64,000 nucleotides of DNA from contig CALIZL010000038.1 in the NCBI GenBank assembly GCA_938028745.1, positions 14,701 to 78,700 on the forward strand, given 5' to 3'. Under the pieces are notes generated by a model. The model saw only the letters and a list, made by a program, of their open reading frames with translations, had not been told where the DNA came from and ran no database searches. A program made the position numbers and the translations under genes. Positions 56,190-64,000 of the stretch are shown here, piece after piece. The DNA comes from an uncultured Prevotella sp. (GTDB taxonomy: Bacteria; Bacteroidota; Bacteroidia; Bacteroidales; Bacteroidaceae). Within the stretch, counting starts at the first letter, position 1. Every line of letters begins with the position of its first letter.

Positions 56190-56258
56190 TGTTTTTCATG
56201 GTATTAGATTATTAAGGTTAAGAAAGATTGGTTGTCGTGAGACAATCAATTTTTTTTT
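56190..56258 (+). ncRNA. Candidate small RNA 1 (about 69 nt)
   Basis: Predicted to start 5-7 bases after the -7 box and end in the T9 tract behind ATTGGTTGTC - GTGA - GACAATCAAT. The 40-nt leader (GTTTTTCATGGTATTAGATT and on) is almost identical to copy 2. A G-U pair here is an A-U pair in copy 2, which supports an RNA hairpin. Family unknown to me. Confidence 0.65.
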
Positions 56259-56707
56259 GTATTAGTCCGTGCCTAAGGCCAGAGTCGACTATGAAGACCA
56301 CACCCCTGCTTTCTTGTTTGTTTATATATGGTGTTAGCAGGCTTGCACACTTGATGCCCACTAGCATGTTGGTTTTGTGTAAATGCGGCGAAAAGAATGG
56401 CATAGGCTGGCATTCCAATGATGCAACTTGCTTGTTAAGACAATGTAAGCGAAATGGCAAGAAAGGCGTTGTCGTTTATTATAATAAGGTGTTTGAAGGG
56501 TGTCTGTTTCCAGTAAACAAGCTCCATGCTAAGGGATATTCGCAGTGTTGAGCCACTATCCACTCGCAAACACGTGTTTATGGCTTGGATGGAGTGTGCA
56601 TACTACAACCATTTGGTAATATTCTCGTAAGGTTAAAATCGCCTTTTAGTGAGGTTAAAAATCGGTTTTACCTACTCGTTTGCCAACAAGAAGTTGGCAA
56701 CTTGTCT

Positions 56708-56814
56708 GTACAATGCCGTTTGTAGTGAGGCTACAAGCCGTTTGTAGTCACGCTACAAGATGCTTGTAGTGCTTGTACAAGCCTTTTGTAGTGCCACTAC
56801 AAGGCCACTTGTAT
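56708..56814. repeat. Five-unit palindromic array, copy 2
   Basis: Palindromes start at 56708, 56731, 56753, 56775 and 56797 (steps 23, 22, 22, 22) with lengths 18, 17, 17, 17, 18: the same layout as 28884-28990. Confidence 0.8.
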
Positions 56815-56839
56815 TGCCCAAAGTGACGGCTGTTAATTG

Positions 56840-56973
56840 TTCTTTCTCGTTCCTTGAAGAGTGCGTTTTGCCTTTCCACTTCGCCCAAAGCTCCGTGTTG
56901 GAGATTTCCAATTCTCATCATGACAACGTTCGAGCAAGTTCGGCGTCGTTCATTTGGCTTAACGAAAACGTAG
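56840..56973 (-). repeat. 135-bp dispersed repeat, copy B (inverted)
   Basis: Complement of 30372-30506. Lies 25 bp from the palindromic array and between the two small RNA units. Confidence 0.75.
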
Positions 56974-57065
56974 GTTTAATGACATCAATAAAGAATAATA
57001 ATGTCGCGAAAACGGAAATAAACGATTAATTAATGTTATATACCTAATAGTTTTACCAGCAAGGG

Positions 57066-57097
57066 CTTGCATTTTTAAAATATTTATCGTAACTTTG
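57066..57097 (+). promoter_or_regulatory. Promoter of candidate small RNA 2
   Basis: CTTG (57066-57069), 20-nt spacer, TAACTTTG (57090-57097). Confidence 0.65.
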
Positions 57098-57102
57098 TAA
57101 CG

Positions 57103-57169
57103 TGTTTTTCATGGTATTAGATTATTAAGGTTATAAAGATTGATTGTCGTGAGACAATCAATCTTTTTT
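57103..57169 (+). ncRNA. Candidate small RNA 2 (about 67 nt)
   Basis: Ends with GATTGATTGTC - GTGA - GACAATCAATC, an 11-bp perfect stem, and T6. Leader nearly identical to copy 1. Confidence 0.65.
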
Positions 57170-57335
57170 ATTGGCCGTACAAATGAGGTTTTAAAGGTAG
57201 GGCAGTGGGTTCTTACTTGTTCTTTCTTTTTTCACGTTGTGCTTACACGTTTGCGCATTAGCCAGTATGTTGTGCAAGCGCATGGCGTTGTTTGTCAAGC
57301 CTTTTGCGTGTTGAAGCAAAAAGTGATTATTTTCC

Positions 57336-57366
57336 TTGTGCGTACCTATAATTTGAAGTAACTTTG
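57336..57366 (+). promoter_or_regulatory. map promoter
   Basis: TTG (57336-57338), about 20-nt spacer, TAACTTTG (57359-57366); leader about 80 nt to the ATG at 57455. Confidence 0.65.
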
Positions 57367-57454
57367 CAAGTCTAAGTGTGTATGTTATTAATACGAACAC
57401 GGCCTGCCGTGCCTTCATGCGCACTTAAAAGCAAGATTTAAATATAAATAGACA

Positions 57455-58318
57455 ATGGTTTTAAATAAGAAAAGGAGATGGCATTGCCTGTCTGGACAAG
57501 AACCAACCGACTTGGACAAACAAGTGATGTATTGGGAAAACAAGGGAAAGCTGGTGCCAACTCGCGAACTGATAAAAACACTTGAACAAATAGAAGGCAT
57601 CAGACGTAGCGGCGTAGTCAATACGGGCGTGCTAGACGAGGTGGCCAAGCACATACATGCAGGCATGAACACCTTGGAAATAGACAAGATATGCTACGAC
57701 TATTGCACTCGTCATGGAGCCATACCTGCTTGTCTAAATTACGAAGGCTTTCCAAAAAGCGTTTGTACAAGTATCAACGAGGTGGTTTGTCACGGCATAC
57801 CTAAGAAAGAAGACGTGCTGAAAGAGGGCGACATCATTAATGTAGACTTCACAACCATACTCGACGGCTACTATGCAGACGCCTCGCGCATGTTCATCAT
57901 CGGCAAAACGACACCTGAAAAGGAACAACTGGTGCGCGTTGCAAAGGAATGCTTGGAGATAGGTGCAGAGGCTGCCAAACCCTATGGCTTTGTTGGCGAC
58001 ATCGGACACGCCATTTCTAAGCACGCGGACAAGTACCATTATGGTGTGGTTCGCGACTTGTGCGGGCATGGAGTGGGCTTGAAGTTCCACGAAGAGCCAG
58101 AGGTTGCGCACTTTGGACGTAGAGGACAGGGCATGTTGCTCGTTCCCGGCATGGTGTTTACCATCGAACCCATGATTAACATGGGCACATGGAAGGTGTT
58201 TATAGATGCCGATGACGAGTACGGATGGGAAGTAATAACGGGCGACGAGCTGCCTAGTGCGCAGTGGGAGCATACTTTCTTGATGACCGAACATGGCGTA
58301 GAGATATTGACAAGGTAG
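57455..58318 (+). CDS. map: Methionine aminopeptidase type I
   Basis: 287 aa. Metal ligands lie in VDFTTILDGYYADASR (two Asp), GHGVGLKFHEEP (His) and FTIEPMIN (Glu) plus a final Glu in HTFLMTEHGVE region. A 37-residue N-terminal extension precedes the core (ELIKTLEQIEGIRRSGVV); it has a single Cys and is not a full zinc finger. Starting at M25 instead is possible. Removes initiator Met after Def. Followed 9 bp later by tsaD. Confidence 0.93.
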   Translation: MVLNKKRRWHCLSGQEPTDLDKQVMYWENKGKLVPTRELIKTLEQIEGIRRSGVVNTGVLDEVAKHIHAGMNTLEIDKICYDYCTRHGAIPACLNYEGFPKSVCTSINEVVCHGIPKKEDVLKEGDIINVDFTTILDGYYADASRMFIIGKTTPEKEQLVRVAKECLEIGAEAAKPYGFVGDIGHAISKHADKYHYGVVRDLCGHGVGLKFHEEPEVAHFGRRGQGMLLVPGMVFTIEPMINMGTWKVFIDADDEYGWEVITGDELPSAQWEHTFLMTEHGVEILTR

Positions 58319-58327
58319 TGATAAAGG

Positions 58328-59362
58328 ATGGATAACAACAAGGATATATATATATTAGGTATAGAGAGCAGTTGCGACGACACGTCGGCGGCTGTTCTTC
58401 GCAACGAGGTGTTGTTGAGCAACGTAACATCTTCGCAGGCCGTTCACCAAAGTTATGGCGGCGTTGTGCCCGAATTAGCATCGCGTGCGCATCAGCAAAA
58501 TATCGTACCAGTTGTAGACCAAGCTTTGAAAAAGGCTGGTATCGAGAAAGAACAGCTTTCGGCTGTGGCATTCACTCGTGGGCCAGGGCTGATGGGGTCG
58601 TTGCTTGTTGGCGTTAGTTTCGCCAAAGGTTTCGCGCGTGCCTTGGGTGTTCCTTTGGTGGATGTGAACCATTTGCAGGGGCATGTGCTGGCCCATTTCA
58701 TTCAAGAACCCGACATGCAAAACGCCATACCGCCATTTCCCTTCCTCTGTTTGCTGGTTAGTGGCGGAAATTCGCAAATCGTAAAGGTGAACGCCTACAA
58801 CGATATTGAGGTTCTGGGGCAAACAATCGACGATGCGGCTGGCGAGGCTATCGACAAGTGTTCGAAAGTAATGGGGCTGGGTTATCCTGGTGGACCCATC
58901 ATCGACAAGTTGGCTAGGCAGGGTAATCCCGCGGCGTTTAAGTTTGCCGAACCGCATATTCCTGGGTTGGATTATAGTTTCTCAGGATTAAAAACCTCGT
59001 TCCTGTACAGCTTGCAGAAATGGGTTAAAGACGACCCGAACTTCATCGAGAACCACAAGGAAGACCTTGCGGCAAGCTTGGAGTTTACCATTGTAGACAT
59101 CTTGATGAAGAAATTGCGGCTGGCCGTGAAACAAACGGGCATCACGCACGTGGCCGTTGCGGGCGGCGTGTCGGCAAACAGCGGACTGCGCAACGCCTTC
59201 CACGAGGCAGCAGAGAAAGAGGGATGGACCATTTACATACCCAAATTCAGCTATACCACCGACAATGCCGCCATGATTGGCATCACGGGATATTTCAAAT
59301 ACCTAGATAAGGTGTTTTGTTCGATAGACAAACCCGCTTTCTCGAAGGTTACTTTCGAGTAA
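58328..59362 (+). CDS. tsaD: tRNA N6-adenosine threonylcarbamoyltransferase
   Basis: 344 aa Kae1/Qri7 family. Start ILGIESSCDDTSAAV, metal-binding NHLQGH (H115, H119), LVSGGNSQIVKV, and GGVSANSGLR. Transfers the threonylcarbamoyl group to A37 of ANN-decoding tRNAs with TsaB/E. Second gene of the map-tsaD-pncC run. Confidence 0.96.
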   Translation: MDNNKDIYILGIESSCDDTSAAVLRNEVLLSNVTSSQAVHQSYGGVVPELASRAHQQNIVPVVDQALKKAGIEKEQLSAVAFTRGPGLMGSLLVGVSFAKGFARALGVPLVDVNHLQGHVLAHFIQEPDMQNAIPPFPFLCLLVSGGNSQIVKVNAYNDIEVLGQTIDDAAGEAIDKCSKVMGLGYPGGPIIDKLARQGNPAAFKFAEPHIPGLDYSFSGLKTSFLYSLQKWVKDDPNFIENHKEDLAASLEFTIVDILMKKLRLAVKQTGITHVAVAGGVSANSGLRNAFHEAAEKEGWTIYIPKFSYTTDNAAMIGITGYFKYLDKVFCSIDKPAFSKVTFE

Positions 59363-59380
59363 GCATAAACATATAATGGA

Positions 59381-59890
59381 ATGGAACTAGAAACAAAAGT
59401 GCTTAGTAGAGAACTGCAACAACGCATGTACGACAATGGCTTGACCATCGGAACAGCCGAAAGTTGCACGGGCGGAAGGGTGGCCGAGGCTGTTATTGCC
59501 ACGCCAGGAGCATCGAAATATTTCAAGGGTGGCGTGATATGTTACAGCAACGAGGTGAAAGAAAACCTCTTGGGCGTAAGTGCACAGGTGCTAGCCGAGA
59601 AGTCGGCCGTGAGCGAAGAGGTTGCCGTACAGATGGTTAAGGGCGCATGCGAAACGCTTAAAACCGACTATGCGATGGCCGTTACGGGTTATGCCGGGCC
59701 TGTTGCAGGCGATAACGACGGCGTACCCGTTGGCACGATATGGGTTGCTTGCGGCACGAAAGAAAAAACTTTGACTCTTAAATTGAACGAAGACTTCGGT
59801 CGCGACATCAACTTGGCCATTGCAACGAACCGTGCTCTGCGCTTAATGCTCAACTTTTTGGAGCAGGAGAAGGGCACAACAGAAGAGTAA
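59381..59890 (+). CDS. pncC: Nicotinamide-nucleotide amidohydrolase (CinA C-terminal type)
   Basis: 169 aa stand-alone CinA C-terminal domain: GTAESCTGGRVAEAVIATPGAS (about 25-46, catalytic Ser/Lys region), GGVICYSNEVK and VTGYAGPVAGD. Deamidates NMN to NaMN in pyridine nucleotide recycling. Last gene before a strong terminator at 59983-60053. Confidence 0.9.
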   Translation: MELETKVLSRELQQRMYDNGLTIGTAESCTGGRVAEAVIATPGASKYFKGGVICYSNEVKENLLGVSAQVLAEKSAVSEEVAVQMVKGACETLKTDYAMAVTGYAGPVAGDNDGVPVGTIWVACGTKEKTLTLKLNEDFGRDINLAIATNRALRLMLNFLEQEKGTTEE

Positions 59891-59982
59891 AACCGCATAA
59901 TGGCGTTGGCCGTTCAAAGTTAGCAGGGTTAGCTGACTCTTAGATAAGGGCGGCTCAAACCATGCTTTTTCGGCCACAATAT

Positions 59983-60055
59983 AAACAAGGCGAACACCTA
60001 ACATGCACACTTTGGCCTATGGCCGAGGCACATTGGGGCGTTCGCCTTGTTTTGT
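59983..60055 (+). terminator. Terminator of map-tsaD-pncC unit
   Basis: AAACAAGGCGAAC pairs perfectly with GTTCGCCTTGTTT (13 bp) around a 44-nt loop; TTTG tail. Confidence 0.75.
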
Positions 60056-60221
60056 TTATTATGCAGAAAGGGGAGTAGTTGCATGTCATAACCACATCAA
60101 TGAATGCGAAAATGATGCCCATATTTGAGAAAAGTATGCGCGAATGGCGGTATAATACCACAAAAAACATAAAATCTTTGATAATTAATTGATTTAGTTA
60201 GGTATTTAGAAGAAAAATTCG

Positions 60222-60229
60222 TAATTTTG
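60222..60229 (+). promoter_or_regulatory. -7 box of rpmB operon
   Basis: TAATTTTG, exact consensus, 50 bases before the ATG. Confidence 0.65.
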
Positions 60230-60278
60230 CAACCTGTTTGGAGTAAGTATCAAAAAAGAAAACAAAAAAAAGATAGCA

Positions 60279-60542
60279 ATGTCGAAGATTTGTCAGATTA
60301 CAGGTAAAAAGGCAATGGTTGGCAACAACGTGTCTCACTCGAAGCATCGCACAAAGCGCAGTTTCGACGTGAACTTGTTCAGCAAGAAGTTCTACTATGT
60401 GGAAGAAGGTTGCTGGATTAGCTTGAAAATCAGTGCCGCAGGTTTGCGCCTTATCAATAAAGTGGGTCTTGACGCAGCACTTAAGCAAGCTGTTTCTAAG
60501 GGCTTCTGTGATTGGAAAGACATTAAAGTTATAGGAGAATAA
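60279..60542 (+). CDS. rpmB: 50S ribosomal protein L28
   Basis: 87 aa with the family start [31 protein letters not shown]. Forms the rpmB-rpmG-DUF4295 operon typical of Bacteroidetes; rpmG follows after 5 bp. Confidence 0.97.
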   Translation: MSKICQITGKKAMVGNNVSHSKHRTKRSFDVNLFSKKFYYVEEGCWISLKISAAGLRLINKVGLDAALKQAVSKGFCDWKDIKVIGE

Positions 60543-60547
60543 TTATC

Positions 60548-60736
60548 ATGGCAAAGAAAGCTAAGGGTAATAGAGTACAGGTTGTTCTGGAATGCACGGA
60601 AATGAAGAACAGCGGCTTGCCTGGAACGAGCCGTTACGTTACCACCAAGAACAGGAAGAACACGCCTGAACGTATGGAACTAATGAAGTATAATCCAATC
60701 ATGAAGAAGATGACGCTTCATAAGGAGATTAAATAA
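60548..60736 (+). CDS. rpmG: 50S ribosomal protein L33
   Basis: 62 aa: [37 protein letters not shown] and [16 protein letters not shown]. It lacks the CxxC zinc pairs, so it is a zinc-independent form. Middle gene of the ribosomal operon. Confidence 0.96.
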   Translation: MAKKAKGNRVQVVLECTEMKNSGLPGTSRYVTTKNRKNTPERMELMKYNPIMKKMTLHKEIK

Positions 60737-60755
60737 CGCTTAATTATAGAAGACA

Positions 60756-60914
60756 ATGGCAAAGAAAGTAGTTGCAACCCTTCGTGACGGTTCAAAGGAC
60801 GGACGTGCTTATACCAAGGTTATCAAAATGGTTAAGAGCCCGAAAACCGGCGCATACATCTTCGATGAGAAGATGGTTCCTAACGAAGCAGTAAAGGACT
60901 TTTTCAAGAATTAA
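60756..60914 (+). CDS. DUF4295 small protein, probable Bacteroidetes ribosomal protein
   Basis: 52 aa: begins MAKKVVATLRDGSKDGRAYT and ends AVKDFFKN, basic and globular. Always found behind rpmB-rpmG in Bacteroidetes and annotated as DUF4295; from memory a Bacteroidetes-specific large-subunit protein (bL38) has been described, and this is the likely match, to be checked. Starts 19 bp after rpmG. Easily missed because of its size. Confidence 0.85.
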   Translation: MAKKVVATLRDGSKDGRAYTKVIKMVKSPKTGAYIFDEKMVPNEAVKDFFKN

Positions 60915-60951
60915 ACCGCTTTCGACATACGTTGAAAGTATCGCATCATAT

Positions 60952-60985
60952 AAAAGGGAGAACGTTTTGGCGTTCTCCCTTTTTT
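60952..60985 (+). terminator. Terminator of ribosomal protein operon
   Basis: AAAAGGGAGAACG - TTTTGG - CGTTCTCCCTTTT, 13-bp perfect stem, T run. Confidence 0.9.
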
Positions 60986-61298
60986 GATGGGGTGGGGTAG
61001 GCATCCCTAATTCATTCTTGTTGGGCATGTAAGTCTGAATAGGCACCTCCTTAATGGGGTTAGGGCTTACCCTCCAAACTCATTCTTGTTTGATTGTTAT
61101 GCTAGCCCTGCATCTGATTTCCGCTGTTTCTGGTATGCACTTAGATGGGATGAAACAACTTTCTAAGTGCGTGGAATAATAAGGAGAGCAGGCTTGGGTA
61201 AGCGTTTTTCAAGCCTGATAAGCACATCTGGTTTCAGTTTAAGGTTTGTTTTTCATGTAAGCGGTGCTACAAGCGGTGTTCAGTAATCGTCATAAACT
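60986..61298. other. Intergenic, nothing recognised
   Basis: Between two convergent terminators. A possible minus-strand frame has no family features. Confidence 0.5.
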
Positions 61299-61335
61299 CG
61301 CCCCCACAAGCGTCATCTCGGCGTTTGTGGGGGCG
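61299..61335 (-). terminator. Terminator of 61357 gene
   Basis: CGCCCCCACAAGCG pairs with CGTTTGTGGGGGCG (14 bp, one G-U), 9-nt loop. Directly behind the minus-strand gene. Confidence 0.7.
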
Positions 61336-61356
61336 TAGTTGTTATGGGTGTGGGGG

Positions 61357-61752
61357 CTAGTTTGTCTTAATAGCCACCACGCTTGTTAGTTCGGGGTCGA
61401 GATAAAAGGTTTGTTTGTACGGCTTTTTCTCGCCCTTTTCGTCTTTTGTTTCGAGTGTTACGCGAATCATAAGCAAGGTCTTGGTGTTGGTAGGACGTTG
61501 CCCAAACTTGGTATCGGGCTTATACAAGCCACCATTCTTTACGTCGGCTTGCAACGCATTTATAGTGGAGTTGTCCACACGGTCGGTAGAATCTAGTTTA
61601 CCAACATCAGTAATCGACACCGACGACAGCTGTGCATGCTCGTCGATAAAGCTTTCAACCAGCTTTTTGGCCGAATGACGTTTGCCGCAACTAACACTAG
61701 CGAGGGCTAAAAAGCCCGCGGCAAGAAACAAAAAGACGCGTTTATTCTTCAT
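61357..61752 (-). CDS. Small lipoprotein, function unknown
   Basis: 131 aa. Lipobox ASVSCG with Cys at residue 22, then a helical part (AKKLVESFIDEHAQL) and a beta-rich C-terminus (LLMIRVTLETKDEKG ... TFYLDPELTSVVAI). No named family. It starts 2 bp after the pepD stop, so both share a transcript. Confidence 0.75.
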   Translation of the reverse strand: MKNKRVFLFLAAGFLALASVSCGKRHSAKKLVESFIDEHAQLSSVSITDVGKLDSTDRVDNSTINALQADVKNGGLYKPDTKFGQRPTNTKTLLMIRVTLETKDEKGEKKPYKQTFYLDPELTSVVAIKTN

Positions 61753-61754
61753 TA

Positions 61755-63212
61755 TTATTTAGCTGGAACGTTTTTGAGAATATCTAGCAAGTGGTCCCAA
61801 ACCATTTGTACGGTGGGGATGAGCAGGCGTTCGTCGGGCGTATGCACATCGCGCAACGTTGGTCCGAACGAAACCATGTCCATGCCTGGATAGCTTGTGG
61901 CAAACTGTCCGCACTCCAATCCGGCGTGAATACCACGCACAATGGGTTCTTTATTAAACAGGCGCTTGTACGATTCGATGGCCACTTTGGTTAATTCGCT
62001 ATTCGGGTTCATCTGCCAAGCAGGGTATCCGTCGGTTTGTTCCACTTCGGCACCAGCCAATTTCAACACGGCACCAACGGCATTGCATTGGTTGGTGAGG
62101 TTGCTCATCACGTTGCTGCGTTGCGAGGCAAGCAGGTCTACCATGTTATCGGTGGTTTTCACAACGGCGATGTTGCTCGACGTTTCCACCATTCCGCCCA
62201 AAGCCGGGTCTTGGCAAATGGCAAACACGCCATTGGTTATACCCTGCAAGGCCATGATAATGCGGCGGCTAACGTCGGCAGGTATCACCTTTTCTGCATT
62301 GGCACTTTCCATAGCAAACTCCATTGCGGTATCGGTAACGTAGAATTCATCGGCCACTTCATGTGCGAACACATTCCAATCGGCGCGCACGTTCTCCTTT
62401 ACATCGTTAGGAACAGCCATTACAACGCGTCCGTCGCGTGGTATGGCGTTGTGCAATTTGCCCGAATTGAAACTAGCCAAGCGTACATCGTATTTTTCTT
62501 GTTCCAAGTAAACAAATCGCGTAAGCAACTTAATAGCATTGGCGCGTTTCTTGTTAATGTCGTCGCCAGAGTGTCCGCCTGTAAGTCCCTTAACCGAAAT
62601 CTGCAAGAAGAAATAGCCTTTGGGCGCCTCTTCTTTTTCAAAATGGAACACAGCATGCGTGCTACGGCCGCCTGCACACGATACGAAAATCTCCCCTTCG
62701 TCTTCTGAGTCGAGGTTGATGAGCCAGTCGCCTGTCATAAATCCGGGTTCCATTCCCGATGCGCCAGTCATTTGTGTTTCTTCGTCGCTGGTGAAAACGC
62801 ATTCCAATGGTCCGTGTTGTATATCGTTGCTTTCGAGTACGGCCAATTGCATGGCCACGCCAATGCCATCGTCGGCGCCAAGTGTCGTACCCTTAGCTTT
62901 CATCCATTCGCCGTCTACATAAGTCTGAATGGCATCCGTGTTAAAGTCAAACTCTACGTCAACCAGCTTGTCGCACACCATATCAGTATGGCTTTGCAGT
63001 ATAACCACCTTTCTGTTTTCGTAGCCAGGTGTGGCAGGTTTACGTATAATTACGTTGTTCACAGCATCAACTTTTACGTCTAATCCGTGTTTTTTAGCGA
63101 ACTCTTTAAGGTATTCAACCATTTTCTCCTCGTGTTTAGAGGGGCGTGGTATTTGATTGATTTGTTTGAACTGGTCGAAGACACAGCTCGGAGATAAATT
63201 ACTTTTATTCAT
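61755..63212 (-). CDS. pepD: Aminoacyl-histidine dipeptidase (peptidase D, M20C)
   Basis: 485 aa from the ATG at 63212 (MNKSNLSPSCVFDQFKQINQIPRPS). Metal-binding motifs LQSHTDMVC (His, Asp), LGADDGIG (bridging Asp), TSDEETQMTGA (catalytic Glu pair) and LDSEDEGE, with a dimerisation lid containing GGHSGDDI. Cytoplasmic hydrolysis of Xaa-His dipeptides. Pairs with the small lipoprotein gene downstream. Confidence 0.93.
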   Translation of the reverse strand: MNKSNLSPSCVFDQFKQINQIPRPSKHEEKMVEYLKEFAKKHGLDVKVDAVNNVIIRKPATPGYENRKVVILQSHTDMVCDKLVDVEFDFNTDAIQTYVDGEWMKAKGTTLGADDGIGVAMQLAVLESNDIQHGPLECVFTSDEETQMTGASGMEPGFMTGDWLINLDSEDEGEIFVSCAGGRSTHAVFHFEKEEAPKGYFFLQISVKGLTGGHSGDDINKKRANAIKLLTRFVYLEQEKYDVRLASFNSGKLHNAIPRDGRVVMAVPNDVKENVRADWNVFAHEVADEFYVTDTAMEFAMESANAEKVIPADVSRRIIMALQGITNGVFAICQDPALGGMVETSSNIAVVKTTDNMVDLLASQRSNVMSNLTNQCNAVGAVLKLAGAEVEQTDGYPAWQMNPNSELTKVAIESYKRLFNKEPIVRGIHAGLECGQFATSYPGMDMVSFGPTLRDVHTPDERLLIPTVQMVWDHLLDILKNVPAK

Positions 63213-63251
63213 ATTTTGGTTTCTTTTTGAGTGATTTCGTAAATTATTAAT

Positions 63252-63259
63252 TATCTTTG
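63252..63259 (+). promoter_or_regulatory. -7 box of 63303 gene
   Basis: TATCTTTG, exact consensus, 43 bases before the ATG. Confidence 0.6.
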
Positions 63260-63302
63260 CAGCGTTTGAACACAGCATTTATCGATTGCAAAAATAAACA
63301 AA

Positions 63303-63533
63303 ATGGCAGAAACTTTGGCTTTATCCCTGTTAATAATTGCTATTGCAGTGGCATTATTATGTGTAAAGATGATTTTCAGAAAGAACGGTACGTTCTCTTC
63401 GCAACATATTCACGACAATCCTGGCCTAAGAAAGCAAGGCATACATTGCGTGATAGACCAAGATAAGGAGGCTAGAAGAACGGTGTCGACTGCCGTAAAC
63501 GAACACGGCAGCAATTCTACAAGTAACGTTTGA
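63303..63533 (+). CDS. Small membrane protein
   Basis: 76 aa. One N-terminal membrane helix (about 4-26), then a basic tail with FRKNGTFSSQHIHDNP and a conserved-looking CVIDQDKEAR. Resembles small Bacteroidales membrane proteins of unknown function. Upstream of the OmpH-like gene by 69 bp. Confidence 0.65.
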   Translation: MAETLALSLLIIAIAVALLCVKMIFRKNGTFSSQHIHDNPGLRKQGIHCVIDQDKEARRTVSTAVNEHGSNSTSNV

Positions 63534-63602
63534 CACACGCTTTTTTTTATCATTGGGTACACTAGAGAAAGCTTGTAAAAGAAACAACAAAAATATAATT
63601 AA

Positions 63603-64000
63603 ATGAACAAGAAGAACATTTTTGGTACGTTGGCACTGGCCGCAATGACCACGTTGGCTTTTACGGCCTGTAACAAACAGAACTCGCAGGCCGAAAACAA
63701 GAGCGAATCAAACACTAAAGCAGCTCCCACCAGCATGAAAATTGCTTACGTGGAAGTTGATTCTATCATGAGCCAATACAAATTCTGTAAGGATTATTCG
63801 CTCATTTTGCAAAAGAAGGGCCAAAACATTCAAAGCACATTGGCCTCTAAACAGCAGGCATTGCAGGCAGCAGCAGCCAACTTCCAACAAAAGGTACAGC
63901 AAAACGCTTATACGCGCGAGCAGGCCGAAGCTATTCAGGCTGGATTGCAAAAGCAGAGCGCAGACCTGCAAGGGCTGAACCAACGATTGAGCAACGAGTT
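63603..64000 (+). CDS. OmpH/Skp-like lipoprotein, 3' end outside window
   Basis: First 132 residues of a gene that runs off the right edge. Lipobox TAC with Cys at about residue 23, a linker rich in Ser/Asn, then KIAYVEVDSIMSQYKF (the start of the Skp/OmpH fold) and long Gln/Ala-rich coiled-coil helices. Skp-like chaperones guard outer-membrane proteins in the periplasm; this one is predicted to be lipid-anchored. Confidence 0.85.
   Translation, partial: MNKKNIFGTLALAAMTTLAFTACNKQNSQAENKSESNTKAAPTSMKIAYVEVDSIMSQYKFCKDYSLILQKKGQNIQSTLASKQQALQAAAANFQQKVQQNAYTREQAEAIQAGLQKQSADLQGLNQRLSNE

Larger units (their letters stand above)
56105..56262 (+). repeat. Duplicated small RNA unit, copy 1
   Basis: Direct repeat with 57012-57175. 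Begins inside the last codons of the DUF3256 gene, includes AATTAATGTTAT, TTTTACCA, CTTGCA and a promoter, and ends at an intrinsic terminator. Confidence 0.75.
57012..57175 (+). repeat. Duplicated small RNA unit, copy 2
   Basis: Second copy of the unit at 56105-56262. The sequence just before it (acggaaataaacgattaa) still resembles the 3' end of the DUF3256 gene. Confidence 0.75.

Noticed and set aside
56228..56551. 107-codon plus-strand frame starting in small RNA 1
   Set aside because: The start lies in the terminator stem, and the counterpart in copy 2 diverges after ten residues. No protein features.

Overview
The window looks like a chromosomal segment of a Bacteroidota bacterium, most likely Prevotella or a close Prevotellaceae relative (inferred, no search run). 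Evidence: most visible promoters follow the Bacteroidetes pattern TTTG - about 20 nt - TAnnTTTG; good Shine-Dalgarno sequences are generally lacking; many families are typical of Bacteroidales (UpxY-like NusG paralog, DUF4827, DUF4348, DUF3256, DUF1573, DUF4295 beside rpmB-rpmG); gene order includes galK-gluP-galM, DUF2520-kdsC-maf and a complete short menaquinone operon. No rRNA, tRNA, CRISPR array, prophage or intact insertion sequence was seen.

Layout: 1-3563 (+) end of a NusG-like antiterminator, mgtC, nitroreductase, DUF2520, kdsC, maf. 3821-8700 (-) TIGR02757 protein and the galactose genes galK, sugar transporter, galM. 8913-13712 (-) folC, dnaJ, grpE, and an ABC-F ATPase whose second ATP site is degenerate. 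14247-16863 (+) secreted M48 protease and two DUF1266 paralogs. 16864-18507 a long non-coding, repeat-rich gap. 18508-25001 pheS (-), then DUF4348 lipoprotein, murB, MBL hydrolase (+), a small envelope operon YtxH/YqjE-like (-), SPOR lipoprotein, ruvX, def (+). 25156-30357 TPR protein, an orphan gene with a C9 tract in its leader, a macro-domain-like gene, DUF1573. 30636-37571 (+) nrnA-like, DUF4827, glmM, a conserved unknown, a coiled-coil gene plus zapA, rny. 38551-41143 TPR protein and two secreted unknowns. 41254-47521 (-) operon thioesterase-menF-menD-menB-menC-menE. 47737-48966 flavoprotein. 50151-52967 (-) glyA, pyrI, pyrB. 53076-59890 (+) penicillin-binding protein 1A, DUF3256, map, tsaD, pncC. 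60279-64000 rpmB-rpmG-DUF4295, small lipoprotein, pepD, small membrane protein, start of an OmpH/Skp-like lipoprotein.

The coding part is mainly housekeeping: cell wall and LPS precursors (murB, glmM, kdsC, PBP1A), translation (pheS, def, map, tsaD, ribosomal proteins), respiration (menaquinone), pyrimidine and folate metabolism. The unusual content is non-coding. (1) A 660-661-bp element occurs three times (17233-17892, 37714-38374, and inverted at 49297-49957), each with a central tandem array of 22-bp units, two of them abutting degenerate arrays with an 8-bp period. (2) A 107-bp array of five short palindromes with the same 18-17-17-17-18 bp layout occurs at 28884 and 56708. (3) A duplicated promoter-short transcript-terminator unit at 56105 and 57012 looks like a pair of small RNA genes. 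(4) A MITE-like element with 15-bp inverted ends is present in long and short form, and a 135-bp repeat occurs twice in inverse orientation. These are the best candidates for something undescribed.
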